Source: Theobroma cacao (lineage: Eukaryota; Streptophyta; Magnoliopsida; Malvales; Malvaceae). Taken from it: a stretch of 64,000 nt of DNA. Location: the NCBI RefSeq assembly GCF_000208745.1, contig NC_030852.1, positions 25,454,925 to 25,518,924 on the forward strand, given 5' to 3'. The notes under the pieces were generated by a model. That model made no database searches, was not told where the DNA came from, and worked only from the letters and a program-made list of their open reading frames with translations. Numbering within the stretch: position 1 is the first letter of the stretch; each line of letters begins with the position of its first letter. This document shows positions 1-12,413 of this stretch, piece after piece. Both the position numbers and the translations under genes were made by a program.

Positions 1-1174
1 TATGGTGACATTTGGGCCATCTTGGTCACTTATATACTCAAATTTTGCTGGAGATTAGAGGGAATTTGTCATGTTGAAATCCTTTCTTGAATTTCTTCTA
101 TTCTGCTAAACCTTTCTGAATGAATTCTGATAATTATTTATGGCAATTGATAAACAATTCTTCCTTACACCAGTTCTATTTATCTATTTAAGTGGTCTTG
201 GTATCTGGAACTCTTAAGTGGGTTAAAGACCATGCAGATTCGATTTGTGATTCCTTTGATTTAGAAGCACACATATTATATTTTGATAAAATATCAGAAA
301 AGGGAAAGTTTCAAAGCTTTATGGATGCCAAAATAGCTAAGAATATAGTTGGTGCCTTTAATATGCATGAGAACCACCTTAAAGTTAAGCAAAAATATTT
401 TCATCAATTTGACTAGTACTGTAATGCCAATTCAAAATCCTATAGAAGTTTTATAAGATACAAGTGTTGAGCATAAATGCTGAAGACTGTTACCAACTCA
501 CCTTTGCATTTGGAGTTATATTATACTGAATTTTATCAGTATGAGCAATAAAAACTAACAGGAGTTTATTTTGATGCAACTTTATCTAAATATTATATTA
601 CATCAGTTTTTCCTTCCGTACAAAATTCAAATATTTTAGCATTAATTAGATCAGAAATGCTAATGAGGCTTCTTCCTGAGGTAAGAGGAGCTGAGACCTT
701 GGGAAATTCTAGGTTCAAATCACCTCCTGTTGTGTGTGTGTGTGTGAATATCATTTATAAATATAAAAGAATAGAATCATTAGACCTGCATGTAAAATGT
801 GTCCAAGGTCCAATTCCTCTCTAACAGGTCATTTTCCCGCTTCTGTTAACGCCTCATTCTGTGAAGTGCTTAAAACAGGTTTCAACCAGTAATCTTCCTG
901 GTCAGCAAAACTGGGATAAAACACTTGAAAAAGAATGGTGTTTGGTGAATGATTGTGAACTAAATTATTTAGTAGGCATTATTTAGTTTTTTGCTGTGCT
1001 TTCCCTTGATATTGCTTGCCACATTGATGCTGTCTTCTATTCTGATAGATGTCAGGTGTTGTCGGGTAGCCTAATAATGGATATTTACTCAGAATCCTTT
1101 TCACCAGTTGCAAATGAGAGCATTTTGTATAAAAGTGATATATATACTAATTCCATTTTTAATATAATTTGCAG
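1..1174. other. No exon recognised; probable large intron of the kelch gene
   Basis: Nothing here reads as a kelch exon in any frame, although the first visible exon at 1175 begins in the middle of a kelch blade. The missing N-terminal exons therefore lie left of the window or in diverged form here. The stretch is AT-rich. It contains a short tRNA-like block followed by a GT microsatellite near 700-746, listed separately. The 74-codon open frame at 192-416 matches nothing I know. Confidence 0.5.
640..760 (+). repeat. Possible tRNA-derived SINE remnant with GT tail
   Basis: A RNA polymerase III B-box-like string, GGTTCAAATCAC, sits at about 713-724. A CT-rich stretch and a (GT)n run at 731-746 follow directly. 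This arrangement is common in plant SINEs and tRNA-like repeats. I see no clear A box and no target duplication, so the call rests only on the B-box-like motif and tail. Confidence 0.25.
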
Positions 1175-4100
1175 ATTTTCTTGTATGGTGGCTACTCCAA
1201 AGAAGTGTCTTCTGATAAGAACAGCTCTGAGAAAGGAATTGTTCATTCAGACGTGTGGTCTCTCGATCCTAGGACTTGGGAGTGGAACAAGGTTTGTAGG
1301 TCTTTCTTTTCTCCAATAAGTAGAAATAGATGGTAATGAGATGAAAGCATATTGTGACATGTAACTGCAATTCTACTTCAGGATAACTTCATATAATCTT
1401 TGACTAATGACTTGCAAATATTAAGAGTACCTTCTGTTTATCAGCTTGTGTGTATAAATTCAGAGGAACATCATCATGATTTGCTTATAAAACCATGTTT
1501 GTTAATTATATTATCCACTGTCTAAAGGAACCAGTTTAACTGATTTTATAAAAACTACTTCCTGCAATATCGTGGTATTTTAATATTACCATCTTTCTGC
1601 TTTAGGAAAATCAAATTAAGGAATAAACTTCTGAAGAATGTATGCTCAATTATTATGAGAAATTTCTTTCTTTAGTGCTTTCTGCTTGAATTAAATAATT
1701 ATTTTATGCGGTAAGAACCTGGTATCCTTTGCCCTTGGAAAAGCTAACTGCTGCTTATAGGTCGATCATTGTTTACCATGCAATTTAAAGCCATAGTCTC
1801 CTGAAAGTGGAGAATTTTTTATAGCATGATTTTATAAATGCTTGATTTTAGATTCTTGTAATGTTTTAGCTGTGTGTATAGACTAAGTTTTGATATGGAC
1901 AATTGTCAGTTATAACATTATTTTCTATTCAAGAGCTTTATTATTTTGGAAGTCCTTTCTAGAATTTCTTTTACACTCAGCATGTTTGTTTGTATATGAT
2001 ACAACTTCCTGTCTAATAGGTTAAGAAAAGTGGGATGCCTCCTGGTGCTCGTGCTGGGTTTTCCATGTGTGTTCATAAGAAGCGTGCTTTATTATTTGGG
2101 GGTGTAGTAGATATGGAAATGAAAGGTTAGTTATACCACCCCCCCCCCCCCCCCCCCCTCCCCCAAATCTCTATCATTCTTCTGTGCAAAATGTTCTCTC
2201 TTTTAGATGGATTTGGTGCCACCTTTGGCCAGGTTTTTGGTTTTAGCTTCTTCGTCTACTATTTACTCTGTTTAAATGTCTAAGACTCCACATATGTATA
2301 ATGATATCAAAGAACTTGTCTGTGTGCAGATACAAGGAAATTGAATGAAATGTATAACTTATTCTGTTAGCGTTGAAATTTATTGAAAGCAGTAGCTCCT
2401 ATTGGAATTCTAGGACTCAGGTGTTATCTCTTTTCATGATAAACTCACTAAAACTGTCTACATTTCTCAATTTGTGGACATCTCAAAAGAAACACATGCA
2501 CACACACACACCAAAGGAGGCTTGAATTTGCCAATTTCAATCATGTGATCTCAAGCTAACCCGTTGTATTTATCATGTGGAAAGTTTGAAGTATTAAGCT
2601 GAGCTAAATTGTGAGAACGCTGTCAATGGTTATTATGGTTTCATCCTCTGTACTGAATTACTAAATTTCAAATATTTTAAGTGTGGAAATTTTTTTATTG
2701 CCACTATTATATTCAAAAATTGCCTAATCTTTGACCTGTGGATGTCTGTGAAGATGATACTAATGAACCAGGTTTTTTCAGAAATGAAAAAGTTTTAGGC
2801 TTCTCTTAGTTGGTGCTTTTGCCACTTGCTTTTTACTTCTGGAAGCAAAAAAGCAAAAAGCATGTTTGGACGCAAAAGCAATAAAATTTTTGAAAGATTA
2901 TACATAAAATATACTATAACTTTTTTAGATGACAAAATGTGTGATTTTACTTTTAATAGACTAATTATGTTATAGCTGATGCTATACTTTAGTTATTTGT
3001 CCTCTTTAAATCAGTGATAATATATTACTTACTTTTTACCTTTTGCTGTTGTTCTATAGCAATTCTTCAAAAAGCAAAACGAAGCATTAGTGGTGTTTGG
3101 AAATAAATCTGTGTGGGAAATATTAGGTTAAGTTGCAAGGGGATGATAGAAGGAGAAAGTTTAGCCTTTTATGTTGTTTTCATAATAATCAATAATTCTA
3201 TCATGTGAGCCTGTCAGGTGATGTTTTCAGTTCATGGTTAGAAGTGAGAATCGAGGACAAAAAAAGATTTGATTTTAGGTGTTAAGGGAGAAAGTATATC
3301 TGTTTGTCATTTATTTAATAATCTTGCCTTAAGCTGGAATTAAACAAACTATGTTGTTTGTTGATGTTAGCAGTGATATTCACTACTTCACCCATTGAAC
3401 TAATGTAGTCTGTTAGGTGATGACTCTGAGTTAATTGTCCTCTTCTTTGTTTCTGACTAAATTTATCTTTGCAGACGATGTAATGATGAGCTTATTCTTG
3501 AATGAACTTTACGGCTTCCAACTAGATAACCACCGATGGTAAGCCTGGTCTTATGTTACTTAACTGTTCAATAGCTTAGAATTTTTTATTTTTTATTTTT
3601 TGAAAATTAGAATCTTTTAAATTCTTAAAAACTGTTATGGAATAAGGAGCTGGTCATTAGTTAAAAGCTCACAGTCTGCAGGCTCGGTAATTTATTTTTG
3701 AACAGAGCAGTAACTTTATATCTTTCAAGGAGTGATTGCAGTCCCCTTTTTCAGTTTTACCTCCTACCAATCTGTATTATATTCCTTTTAGTTCAAAGTT
3801 TGAAATGGGTGATAATTTGTTGGGTGATATTGCTTTGTCTCTAAATGAGAGTGTTGTTTTTATTTTAGGTATCCTTTGGAGCTACGGAAGGAAAAGTCAA
3901 CCAAGGTTAAGGTATAGCCACTAAAAGGACCATTCGCATTGGATCTATCTACTGGTTACAAGTCTGTAGTAGTGTTGTGTTAGTTTGCTCTTCCCCCACC
4001 CCCTTCTCTCTCTTTCTCTCTCTCTCTTTCCAAATGGTACTACTTTCTTTCTTTGGATGATAATTCAATTATAATTATAATTCTCTTGTGATAGCTTTTA

Positions 4101-6488
4101 TTTTAATAATGCACTATTACTTTTGATTCGTGTTTGGCAGTTAAAAAGGAATTCAGAACTAGAACCTGACGGCCCTGATTCTAATGATAAGATAAATATT
4201 GAGGCAGAGGCTAGTGGCGTAGATGATAGAGACCAGATTTCAGAGTATGATGAAGAAGCAGATGATGAGGAAAACAACATTAATGAAATGTCTCAGAATA
4301 TGGTAGCAAACATGCAAATTGATGATGGTGGGTCAATAAAATCTGCTGCAAAGCCTCAACAATCTAAATCTAAATTAAATTTTCAAAGTTCTGTTTCACC
4401 AGAGGTTTGTCATGCTGCATAGAAATGATTGTTTCTTGGTTTTAGATGTGTCCAATTTATTGACATGTGAATCATCAAATTTCAGATTGTAAAGCCTTGT
4501 GGACGCATAAATTCCTGCATGGTTGTTGGTAAAGATACTTTATATGTATACGGGGGCATGATGGAGGTTAAAGATCAAGAAATTACACTTGATGATTTGT
4601 ATTCACTTAATCTTAGTAAACTTGACGAATGGAAGTGCATTATACCGGTTTGTTGAATTTCCTTTTCTACTTTGAGTTCATTTATTCATTCCTTACCTGT
4701 TAAGACAGGATATGAATCATCATTAAAGTTATACATCCCAATATTGTCTTAACTTGCTTATCTACAGTGAATAGGATGAGATAGATCTTCTTAAGAATAT
4801 GTAAGGATAAGTCATTTGGATAAATTTTCTCCTGTCCAAAACCCCTTCTCCGGTCACCTTCTAGATTATATATTAAAATCTGAATCTTTAAAGTATCCTT
4901 AATTTTTTTTTTAAATTTTATTACAAGTTCCATGCCTGATTAGGTAGTGAATGTAGTTTTACTATTAAGCATGCATGACTGCTTTATCATGGCTGTGCTT
5001 TACTTATTTTTTTCCTTATCCCCCTCAATTCCCAGGCTTCTGAAAGTGAATGGGTGGAAGCCTCAGAGGATGAAGATGAGGATGAAGACGAAGATGAAGA
5101 TGATAGTGAAGAAATGGGTGAGCCTGGTAGCTATGGTGAGGAGACTGATGATGATGATGATGATGCAGAGGTGCCTCTTCTTTCTTTATTGTTTCAGTCA
5201 AAATACATATTTGTTTGTTAAATGCTGTTTCATCATCAGCAAGTAGATTATGTCGTAGATCTCTTCTGCCTTTGGAATTCCTAATTTCTTTTCTTCCTTC
5301 AGCTCTTCTTGTCTCTTTAAATGAAAATTTTGTGACATGAATATGTAGATATAAGTCTCAGAAAGAGATTTTGTAAATGTTTAATGGGAAGTTGATGCTT
5401 GTTTCTTTGAAATTTTAGAAAATATGAACTGGCCGGTTTATATGATTTCACTTGTCCATGCAGGCTAGCAATGATGGTGCAGGATCACTTCAAATGGGAG
5501 ATGCTGTTGCTTTTGTAAGGGGTGAGGGAAAGAATCTAAGAAGGAAAGAGAAGCGAGCCAGGATAGAGCAGATCAGAGCTAACCTTGGCCTCTCAGATTC
5601 ACAGAGAACACCAATGGTAGTCCCCTCATAAAATTTTCAAAATTTGAACCTATGTATGTTGGAAGATGATGTTTGAGTTTATGTTGCAAGTTTTGCATTG
5701 GTTAATCATAGCTCCTGTTTGCATGGTGAACCTATTACCTGCTTTAGGCTTCTATAAAGTTACTTCATGTCCTCTAATTGTGAACAGATTGGTTGTCATT
5801 TGTTTCCTTTTGCAGCCTGGAGAATTCTTGAGGGATTTCTACAGACGTACTAGTTTGTACTGGCAAATGGCTGCCCATGAACATACACAGCACACTGGCA
5901 AGGTCTGTTTTATTGAATTATTTATTACTATTTGTTTTAAATATACGTGGAAACAATGATTTATCAAGCAATTTAAGTATTATTTCTTCTTCTTTGTTGA
6001 AATTGGTTCTGTTTGATAGATGTGGTAGAGCTTGTTTTGCTCTAAGAAGACATTCTATCCCTATTTATCATGTTTTACATTCTCCCTTTCTATTGCTTGC
6101 AAATGCATGCATATGCACAAATATATATCAACGTTTTCATGCCCAGTAGCATGATGCATCTTTTGTGTTTCCATTTTGGGGTACAAAAAAACATGATGCG
6201 GTCTTCGACTTGACAGGAGCTCCGTAAGGATGGTTTTGATCTTGCTGAGGCTCGATACAGGGAACTTAAACCACTTCTTGATGAGGTAAAGGTCTCACTG
6301 TCTTTTCTAAATGTCTACATTGGACTACTGCCCAATTGCCAAGTAATCAAAACCTATTTCTCTACTTATGGGATCATTCTGTTTCTTTCTGTATGCTGCA
6401 GTTGGCCATATTAGAGGCAGAGCAGAAGGCTGAAGAGGCAGAAGGGCCAGAAACGAGTTCAAGAAAGAGAGGAAAGAGGAAAACTTAA
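1175..6488 (+). CDS. Kelch-repeat protein, KLHDC4-like (5' end missing)
   Basis: C-terminal part of a kelch beta-propeller protein of the KLHDC4 type. Exons joined by phase: 1175-1291, 2020-2125, 3475-3538, 3869-3911, 4141-4404, 4486-4647, 5036-5170, 5464-5616, 5816-5902, 6217-6285 and 6402-6488 (TAA). Kelch blade signatures are visible: IFLYGGYS in the first exon, ALLFGGVVD in the second, ELYGFQLDNHRW in the third and LYVYGGMME in the sixth. The blades are interrupted by an acidic linker (fifth exon) and a run of Asp/Glu (seventh exon). A conserved C-terminal helical part follows (RRTSLYWQMAAHEHT) and a basic end (RKRGKRKT) that could act as a nuclear signal. All junctions are in phase and no internal stops occur, so the gene looks intact apart from the exons left of the window. 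The exact role of the plant protein is unknown. The acidic and basic tracts suggest nuclear or nucleolar interactions, which is inference. Confidence 0.9.
2139..2164 (+). repeat. Poly-C tract in a kelch-gene intron
   Basis: Twenty consecutive C, one T, then five C, starting 13 bases after a splice donor. On the transcript this is an uninterrupted C-tract, and the opposite strand is G-rich. Length is probably variable between alleles and error-prone in sequencing. Confidence 0.95.
2805..3110. mobile_element. MITE-like segment in an intron
   Basis: Both ends carry related AGC/AAGC-rich words in opposite orientation: GGTGCTTTTGCCACTTGC on the left, and AAGCAAAACGAAGCATTAG with GGTGTTTGG on the right. 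The middle is AT-rich. This resembles common plant MITEs starting with GTGTTTGG and AAAAGC words. I could not define exact ends or a target duplication. Confidence 0.3.
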
Positions 6489-8363
6489 GCATTTATTTGC
6501 CTTGCGCTTGCAGTACTTTTGGCATTGTTATAAGCCAAAAAACGTAAAATTTTGTTGGTTTACATTATGTTCTCCAAATTACAGTATAGTCGCACACACA
6601 AACAGAACAGCTGCTTTTAGAGCTGTACTTTTTTATGGTAAAATATATATTAACTATCAAAGAATTTTGGTGGGTATAAAATCAAAATAATTCAAAAGGT
6701 CTACTGATTGGGGGAATGGGGATGGAGATGTGAGATTTGGTTTCTATAAATTTTAAGCAACTAAATGCCTGCTAGCAACTGATGTTGTTAATGGTATTTT
6801 GGAGGCAAAGGGTTTAAATCTTCTAAGAGAAAGTGGGGAATGAGTTCATTGAAAACAATGAAAATGTTAAGTCAGGTTGCACATTCAACCAATGAATTTT
6901 TAGTTTGCATAGCTCATTGGTCACCATGCCATATGTATTTGGGTCCAATTTTGTAAATAACCAAACCTCATTCATTCGCATGATTCAACCTCCTCTTGCT
7001 TTCATAATTTTGTATCCCATCCATTACCTTGGATGCCCTTTTTTGTGATCAAATGACATGCATCTCGAAAGACTCGAGGAACCTTGAATTGGAAGGAAAA
7101 TGGAAACAAGGAAGAATGATAAATTCGGAAGGCATGCAGAGTTTGTAAATCATCTTTGAGGCCAACATTTGTTTCTGTTCCTTGATCTATGTTGCTGCAT
7201 GCATGGATAATAATATCCTTAGTTATATATGGCTTTAGACAATTCGGGAAAAGAAACTAGAGAAGGAAGAGTTAAGTCATACCTCATTAGCTTTATGTGA
7301 AGAAGGATGACGGAAAGGAGAGAGGCCAAGCTAGGTGCAGGAGATCAACAGTTTCTGATGTGTGGGATTATCTTTTCATAAGCTCTTGAGGAAGTGGTAA
7401 AGGGCAAAAAGGCAGCAAAGAAGAAAGGCGTGATAAAACGCAACAAGAAAAGAAGCAGGACGAAGGACAAAGAAAACTAAGAGCAAAGCAATAAGAACAT
7501 TGCTAGAGCTGAAGCACATGACTAATGTCTCTATGTCTGAGTTGGATCCTAGCTTGTTATTGGGTGCATATTCAACATATATATATATAAATGCAACCTT
7601 AGAAAGGGTCAAGATTGAAAAAAAAAGAAAAGATGTTGATGTGAAACTTCACCATAGATATGTATTGTATTGATAAAGTCAATAACACTAGAATGTTTGT
7701 AATCAATGTCAACTGGAGGCAAACTCAGTAAGACTAGGTTAAGCCATTATTTTTTTTATATGATTTACATTGCAATTTGCAAGCATTATCGGCATAGAAA
7801 TTGTTGAAAGTCATCTTTGCATTCCAAACTGAGCTGGTTTTCCATAGATAATGCTATCAACTTGAGGGTTGATACTCCCATTTATTTGATAAAGGAAGTT
7901 GATCTCTAGCTTGATCACAATTATATAATCACGAAATTTGCAGACATGATGATGGCTGCATGTTCAACCCGAATTTGGGTACCACTATTTTATGAGAAAT
8001 GCCTTTTCTTTTCCTTGAAACTTTATTCATTTTGATTTGACATTTGATGGTTGCCTGTTAGACTTTCGCATTCCTTGTGAGAGGCAGTTAGTTTGTTTTT
8101 GATTAGTACTAGTTGGGCCTAAGACCCAGTTGAAGAGAATAATGAATTGGGCCTGGAAACGAACACCATTGACGCAATTCTCCATGCGTGCGAGACAATC
8201 CTTATCCCAGGCATGAGTACTAAGTTACCGGTGCCCAAACAGGCCTATATGAAATTCCAGGAAACCGAGCGTTCAAAGCATTGATTTTCCGAGCAAATAT
8301 TTTTGCAGAGAGAAAAAGCTCAAATTCTCTCATCCGAGAGAGAAAAAGAGACGAGGAGAGGAG
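6489..8363. other. Intergenic region without recognised gene
   Basis: Contains the 3' flank of the kelch gene and the 5' flank of the C2H2 gene. A purine-rich stretch (about 7240-7480) and a short (TA)n run near 7577-7588 are visible. No conserved open frame or RNA gene was recognised. The segment at 8280-8363 is GA-rich and probably the 5' untranslated leader of the next gene. Confidence 0.5.
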
Positions 8364-10930
8364 ATGGGGAGAGGAGCGAAAGCAATAACTTCAATTCTCC
8401 TCATTGAGTTTCTACTGCTGTACAACACAGTATCTCAGGTATATTAATTTCTCATTTTAGATTAAAATTTCGTTCATTTCTCTGACCCAGTGTTTTAATG
8501 GTTCATTTCAAGTTCAGCTTCTTTCTCTTTATTCATCTCGGTTCCACTTAATTCCTTTTTAAATTCCTTAATTTATTTTAGTTGCTTCCTAATAGCTTCA
8601 GTTAGTTAGATTAGGTGTAAATAAATTCTTTGTTTCATGAAAATGTTTGATTGAAACTATGTATGATTCATTTCCGTATATGCCCTTTGGACTCAGGAGT
8701 CTGGAGCTTAAAGCATAGTTTTGGGACAGCGCTTTTATTTTGTATTTCTCTTCCAAACTGACCTTTTTGTTTTTCCCTTCTGTTTTGGACTATGAAGCAG
8801 GGCTTGGAAGAATCTGCTGCGGCGAGGTAATGCTGTTTCCATTGTCATATTGGTCATCCTGTACTGTAGATTAGGCTCCATTTCTCTTTATAAATGTACG
8901 TAAAGCCTAAATTTGTTTGAGCTGGGGAATACTTGGTTTCTGTCCTCGTTATGACTAGTGATTGGGATTTATTAAAAAATATACCAACTTTTTTCTTGAA
9001 GTTACCGAGCTGATATGGTCATTATCCTTATACTTAGGACACTTCAGCAGGAACCACATCATACCAATGAGGTACATTGTTCCAGAGAAAGAAGTAGGGC
9101 AGCCTGGAAGATCATAGAGGATGTAAGAGCAAAATGCTTTCTGTAGGTATACAGGGAGCACCTTTTCGATTTAGTTGTTTTGTGTTGTGTCAGTAACAAT
9201 ATTCTTCATGCACACTCTGTAGTATTTGATGCCATTTTTGGAAGAAGAAGGGTTTCAGATTTCGACTAAGTGTAGGCTTCATCCAGACAACGATCTTTTC
9301 AGGGATCAGGAGCAGCACAAGATTAATTTGGATGTAAATGAGTGGCGGTGTGGATATTGTAAGAAAAGCTTTCGAGCTGAAAATTTTCTTGATCAGCATT
9401 TTGACGACAGACACTACAATCTTCTAAATGTTGTATGTGGACTCCTCTCCCTTGTCTTGAAATGAGCCTTAGATTCTTTTTGTTATTGCACTTGACACGA
9501 TGATTGCTTTTATATAATTCGGTGTCAGTCTTTATAGATATATAAACGTTTGCCTCTTTATGCTTGTCCTTTATCTTGTGCTCTGTTTCTTTCTGTAATG
9601 CTTCTCTTCTACATATCTATAAACAAAAATAACACAAAATGTTGTAGGTGTTCCTATACGTGATTGATCAAGGATTTGCTCTTATATAAGAAATAGAGAA
9701 ACAGTATTTCTTTCTGTTTTGAATTGTTTGCTAAACATCTTTGTGTAAAGGGTGTAATTCTCTCTCTAATCTTCCTAGTCAAATTATAATTGATGTTAAT
9801 AATGCTAATAAAGCTTACGTGATTTCAGAATCAAAGCAAGTGCTTGGCTGATTTATGTGGAGCTTTGCATTGTGATTTTGTGATGAATTCCAAGTCGCTC
9901 AAGGCTAAGTGCAACCCTGCTGCTGTTGCAAGGAATCGCCATCTTTGTGAGGTTGATTCTGATTATTATAACGGCATAATTTGTTAATTCCAGTGTTTTG
10001 CCTTGTTTATATTGATTCTTTCATGTGGACAGAGTCTTGCCGATAGCTGTTTTCCTATTACCCAGGGTCCATCAGCCAGCCGCCTTCATGGTATAGAAAT
10101 GCCTTTTTATATCCCAAAGAATGTTTCAATGGATGCTCATGTTATTTTTCCTCTTATTGAAAAGCTGATACTGTTGTACCGACAGGAAACCTTCACTTAC
10201 TTAAAACAAGTTATGTTTATACTTGCTAATATCTCTTATTTTTGGTTGCATTCTCCTTTACTCGAAGAATTGTTTCTGCACCAATTTTGTGATGCTCATA
10301 CTTGCTCTAGAAAAAAAAAACCCTTCCCAAAAGGAGGCAAGGTAAGGTTCCTTTATCATAATTGGTTTAGTTTGGACTTGGGGTTGAAAGGTGAACTTTG
10401 CATGGATGACTAGGGTTCACTTTTTATCATAAAATAGCAGTGATGCCTAGATTAGCCACCTTGTTTTTTAGGATATCAGGGAAAACTCCTATAAATTCAA
10501 AGATTGAGTAAATGTGACTAGTAAAAGTGTAAAACTACTTTTTTAGAATGCCAAAATTTGGGAACTTCTTAGTATCATTTATCCTTTGGATTTAGTGCAT
10601 TGCAAAATGATCTAGAAGTCCTTTTAACTTATCTTATTTTTTTGTTGAATAAATATGATTAATGTCTGTAATTGCTTATTTTTATTGGTTCAGAAGCAAA
10701 CAAGTGTACTCTACATGGCTACGTCAATACTGATTTTGATGTTGCTTCCTATTTTCTATCTTCTTTATTATTTGTATCAAAGGTAAAAACGCTAATTTCA
10801 AAAATCTTCTGCTTGACTGGGTCCCTGCCAAAATATTTAAGATATTTATTTATTTTGCAGAGAAATGAATAGGGGAACCCAAGTGCTTAGGCGAGTGTCA
10901 CAAGTTGGACGGAAAACAAAACCCTCATAG
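8364..10930 (+). CDS. C2H2 zinc-finger protein with signal peptide and C-terminal membrane anchor
   Basis: Nine exons in phase: 8364-8438, 8801-8826, 9002-9071, 9223-9432, 9829-9951, 10033-10090, 10268-10341, 10694-10782 and 10861-10930 (TAG), 264 residues. The N-terminus is a hydrophobic leader (AITSILLIEFLLLYN, residues 7-21). A single C2H2 finger follows: C100, C103, H116 and H121 (C-X2-C-X12-H-X4-H). Cys-rich segments come next (SKCLADLCGALHCDF, HQFCDAHTC). A second strongly hydrophobic segment lies at about residues 220-245, then a short basic tail. It matches an uncharacterised plant family (I recall At5g40710). The combination predicts a secretory-pathway membrane protein with the Cys/His module in the lumen or outside. 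That makes DNA binding unlikely, although the finger pattern alone would suggest it. Start ATG chosen because it begins the signal-like leader. Confidence 0.88.
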
Positions 10931-12413
10931 TTGGTAATCTTCTTTTGCTTTTGCTTTTGCTTTTGAACTTCTTGTAATGGGCTGCTGTGGTTGATTAATT
11001 GTTTCAGTGGCGCCCGCTTTGAATATTAACCTTTTGATTACACGGTTCACTTTTCAGTCAGCAATAGTGTGGTGTGAATGGCAACAGCATAAGTTTTTAA
11101 GGGTTTGATTGTGCATATCTTGTTTTTGACAGTTATTTCATTGGAGATATAAGTTTTCTTGAAAAGATACCCTGTCCAATATAAATAGTGGTTAAAAACA
11201 ATCGGAGGCTGTTAGTCCTTCTTTATTATCCAAGAAAGGAAGAAAAGAGCTGTTGTTGTAGTTGTAGTTTATAGTTTATCATGCTTCTATTTTAGTATTC
11301 CTTCATTATTTTTTCTTTTGGGTAACAAATTGTCACCATATTTTAACTGAAGTCATGAAAAAATAGACGCTCAAGTGTCTTCCTGGTTTATCTTTTCCTT
11401 AAAAGTTGGTTGGATTATGCTTGACAGATAGTTGGTTTGTAACCCTTTTTAAACCTTATCTTCTTTGTCCCCTTTTTTTTCCTTCTTTTTTGGTTGCAGG
11501 AAGGGTGATGACAAAAAAATGAAGATTGCTGCTTTGAAATTTGCCCTTAAATTGGAAATTCCAAAAGAATGTGTTCACATTGTTGCATGTCACTGGAAAT
11601 CAGAACGCGTAGCATTATACCAATATCCTCTTGATAGTGACTTTAGTTTTTGATGATAAAGCAAAAGATGTACAAAAAATTCTCTTATCGTATGAGTGAA
11701 CCGCACTTAGTCATTTAAGTCACATTGAGACTATTATAGAGTGTATTATGCAAAGCATGGCCTATGGTAGTTCTGTGAGGGTTATAAGGAGTTTTGCATA
11801 GAGAATACTGTTTCGGAACTGCAGTTCAACAACCTAGGATTTTGGATGTTCTGTTGCAAGACATTTTTTGATCCATTTTCCTTCTGAGTCCAGATTGAGG
11901 TCAGAGAATGTAAGCAGAATTTATGTTTTCCATGAAGTAGATCACCTGCATTGCAGATATACCTTCTTATTTCACATTTCGAGTTAGTGTTTTCAAAGGA
12001 AAACAGGTTGCATCGTCAGTCATGTGGAGGAATGTGTATTAGGGGCTTATTTAAGCCATGTTTCAGATCAGATTAATTATTTTGTTACCACTGTTATTCT
12101 AAAAAATAAATTCAACCTGCTAACATACAATTGTGGTGGTCTTAATATCCTGTTATCGAAAAACAAAGCTTGATTCTTTAGAAAAACCATCATCATGGGA
12201 TGCCAAAGGCAGCAGAAAAAACTATGACAAACTCTGTTAAGATATTTGTATTGTATGATACAAAGTGAATTTGTGCCACAAGGTTGAAGCCCGTTGCTCT
12301 CCTGCAATCGTTCAAGTCTCCCTTGTGAAGCTAATGTCTTAATGCTTAGCCAGCTTTAGGCTAGCTGGGCAGGAAACAATCAAAAAGCTTCACATTTAAA
12401 AGTCTTTCATGCT
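10931..12413. other. 3' flank between convergent genes
   Basis: Begins with the 3' untranslated region of the C2H2 gene. A hexanucleotide run (TTTTGC)n lies at about 10944-10965. An open stretch at 11465-11653 behind a good acceptor (TTGCAG at about 11500) may be a spliced 3'-UTR exon or an alternative last exon. Its peptide (for example KLEIPKECVHIVACH) is not recognisable. The right end is the 3' side of the minus-strand HemW-like gene. Confidence 0.4.

Noticed and set aside
192..416. 74-codon open frame at the left edge
   Set aside because: No recognisable motif, no splice context and no match to the kelch protein; chance frame or relic.
996..1319. 107-codon open frame over the first kelch exon
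   Set aside because: It reads the exon 1175-1291 in the wrong frame; the kelch blade text is in another frame.
11465..11653. 62-codon frame after a good acceptor downstream of the C2H2 gene
   Set aside because: Peptide unrecognised; the C2H2 protein already ends properly at 10930. Kept only as a possible 3'-UTR or alternative exon.
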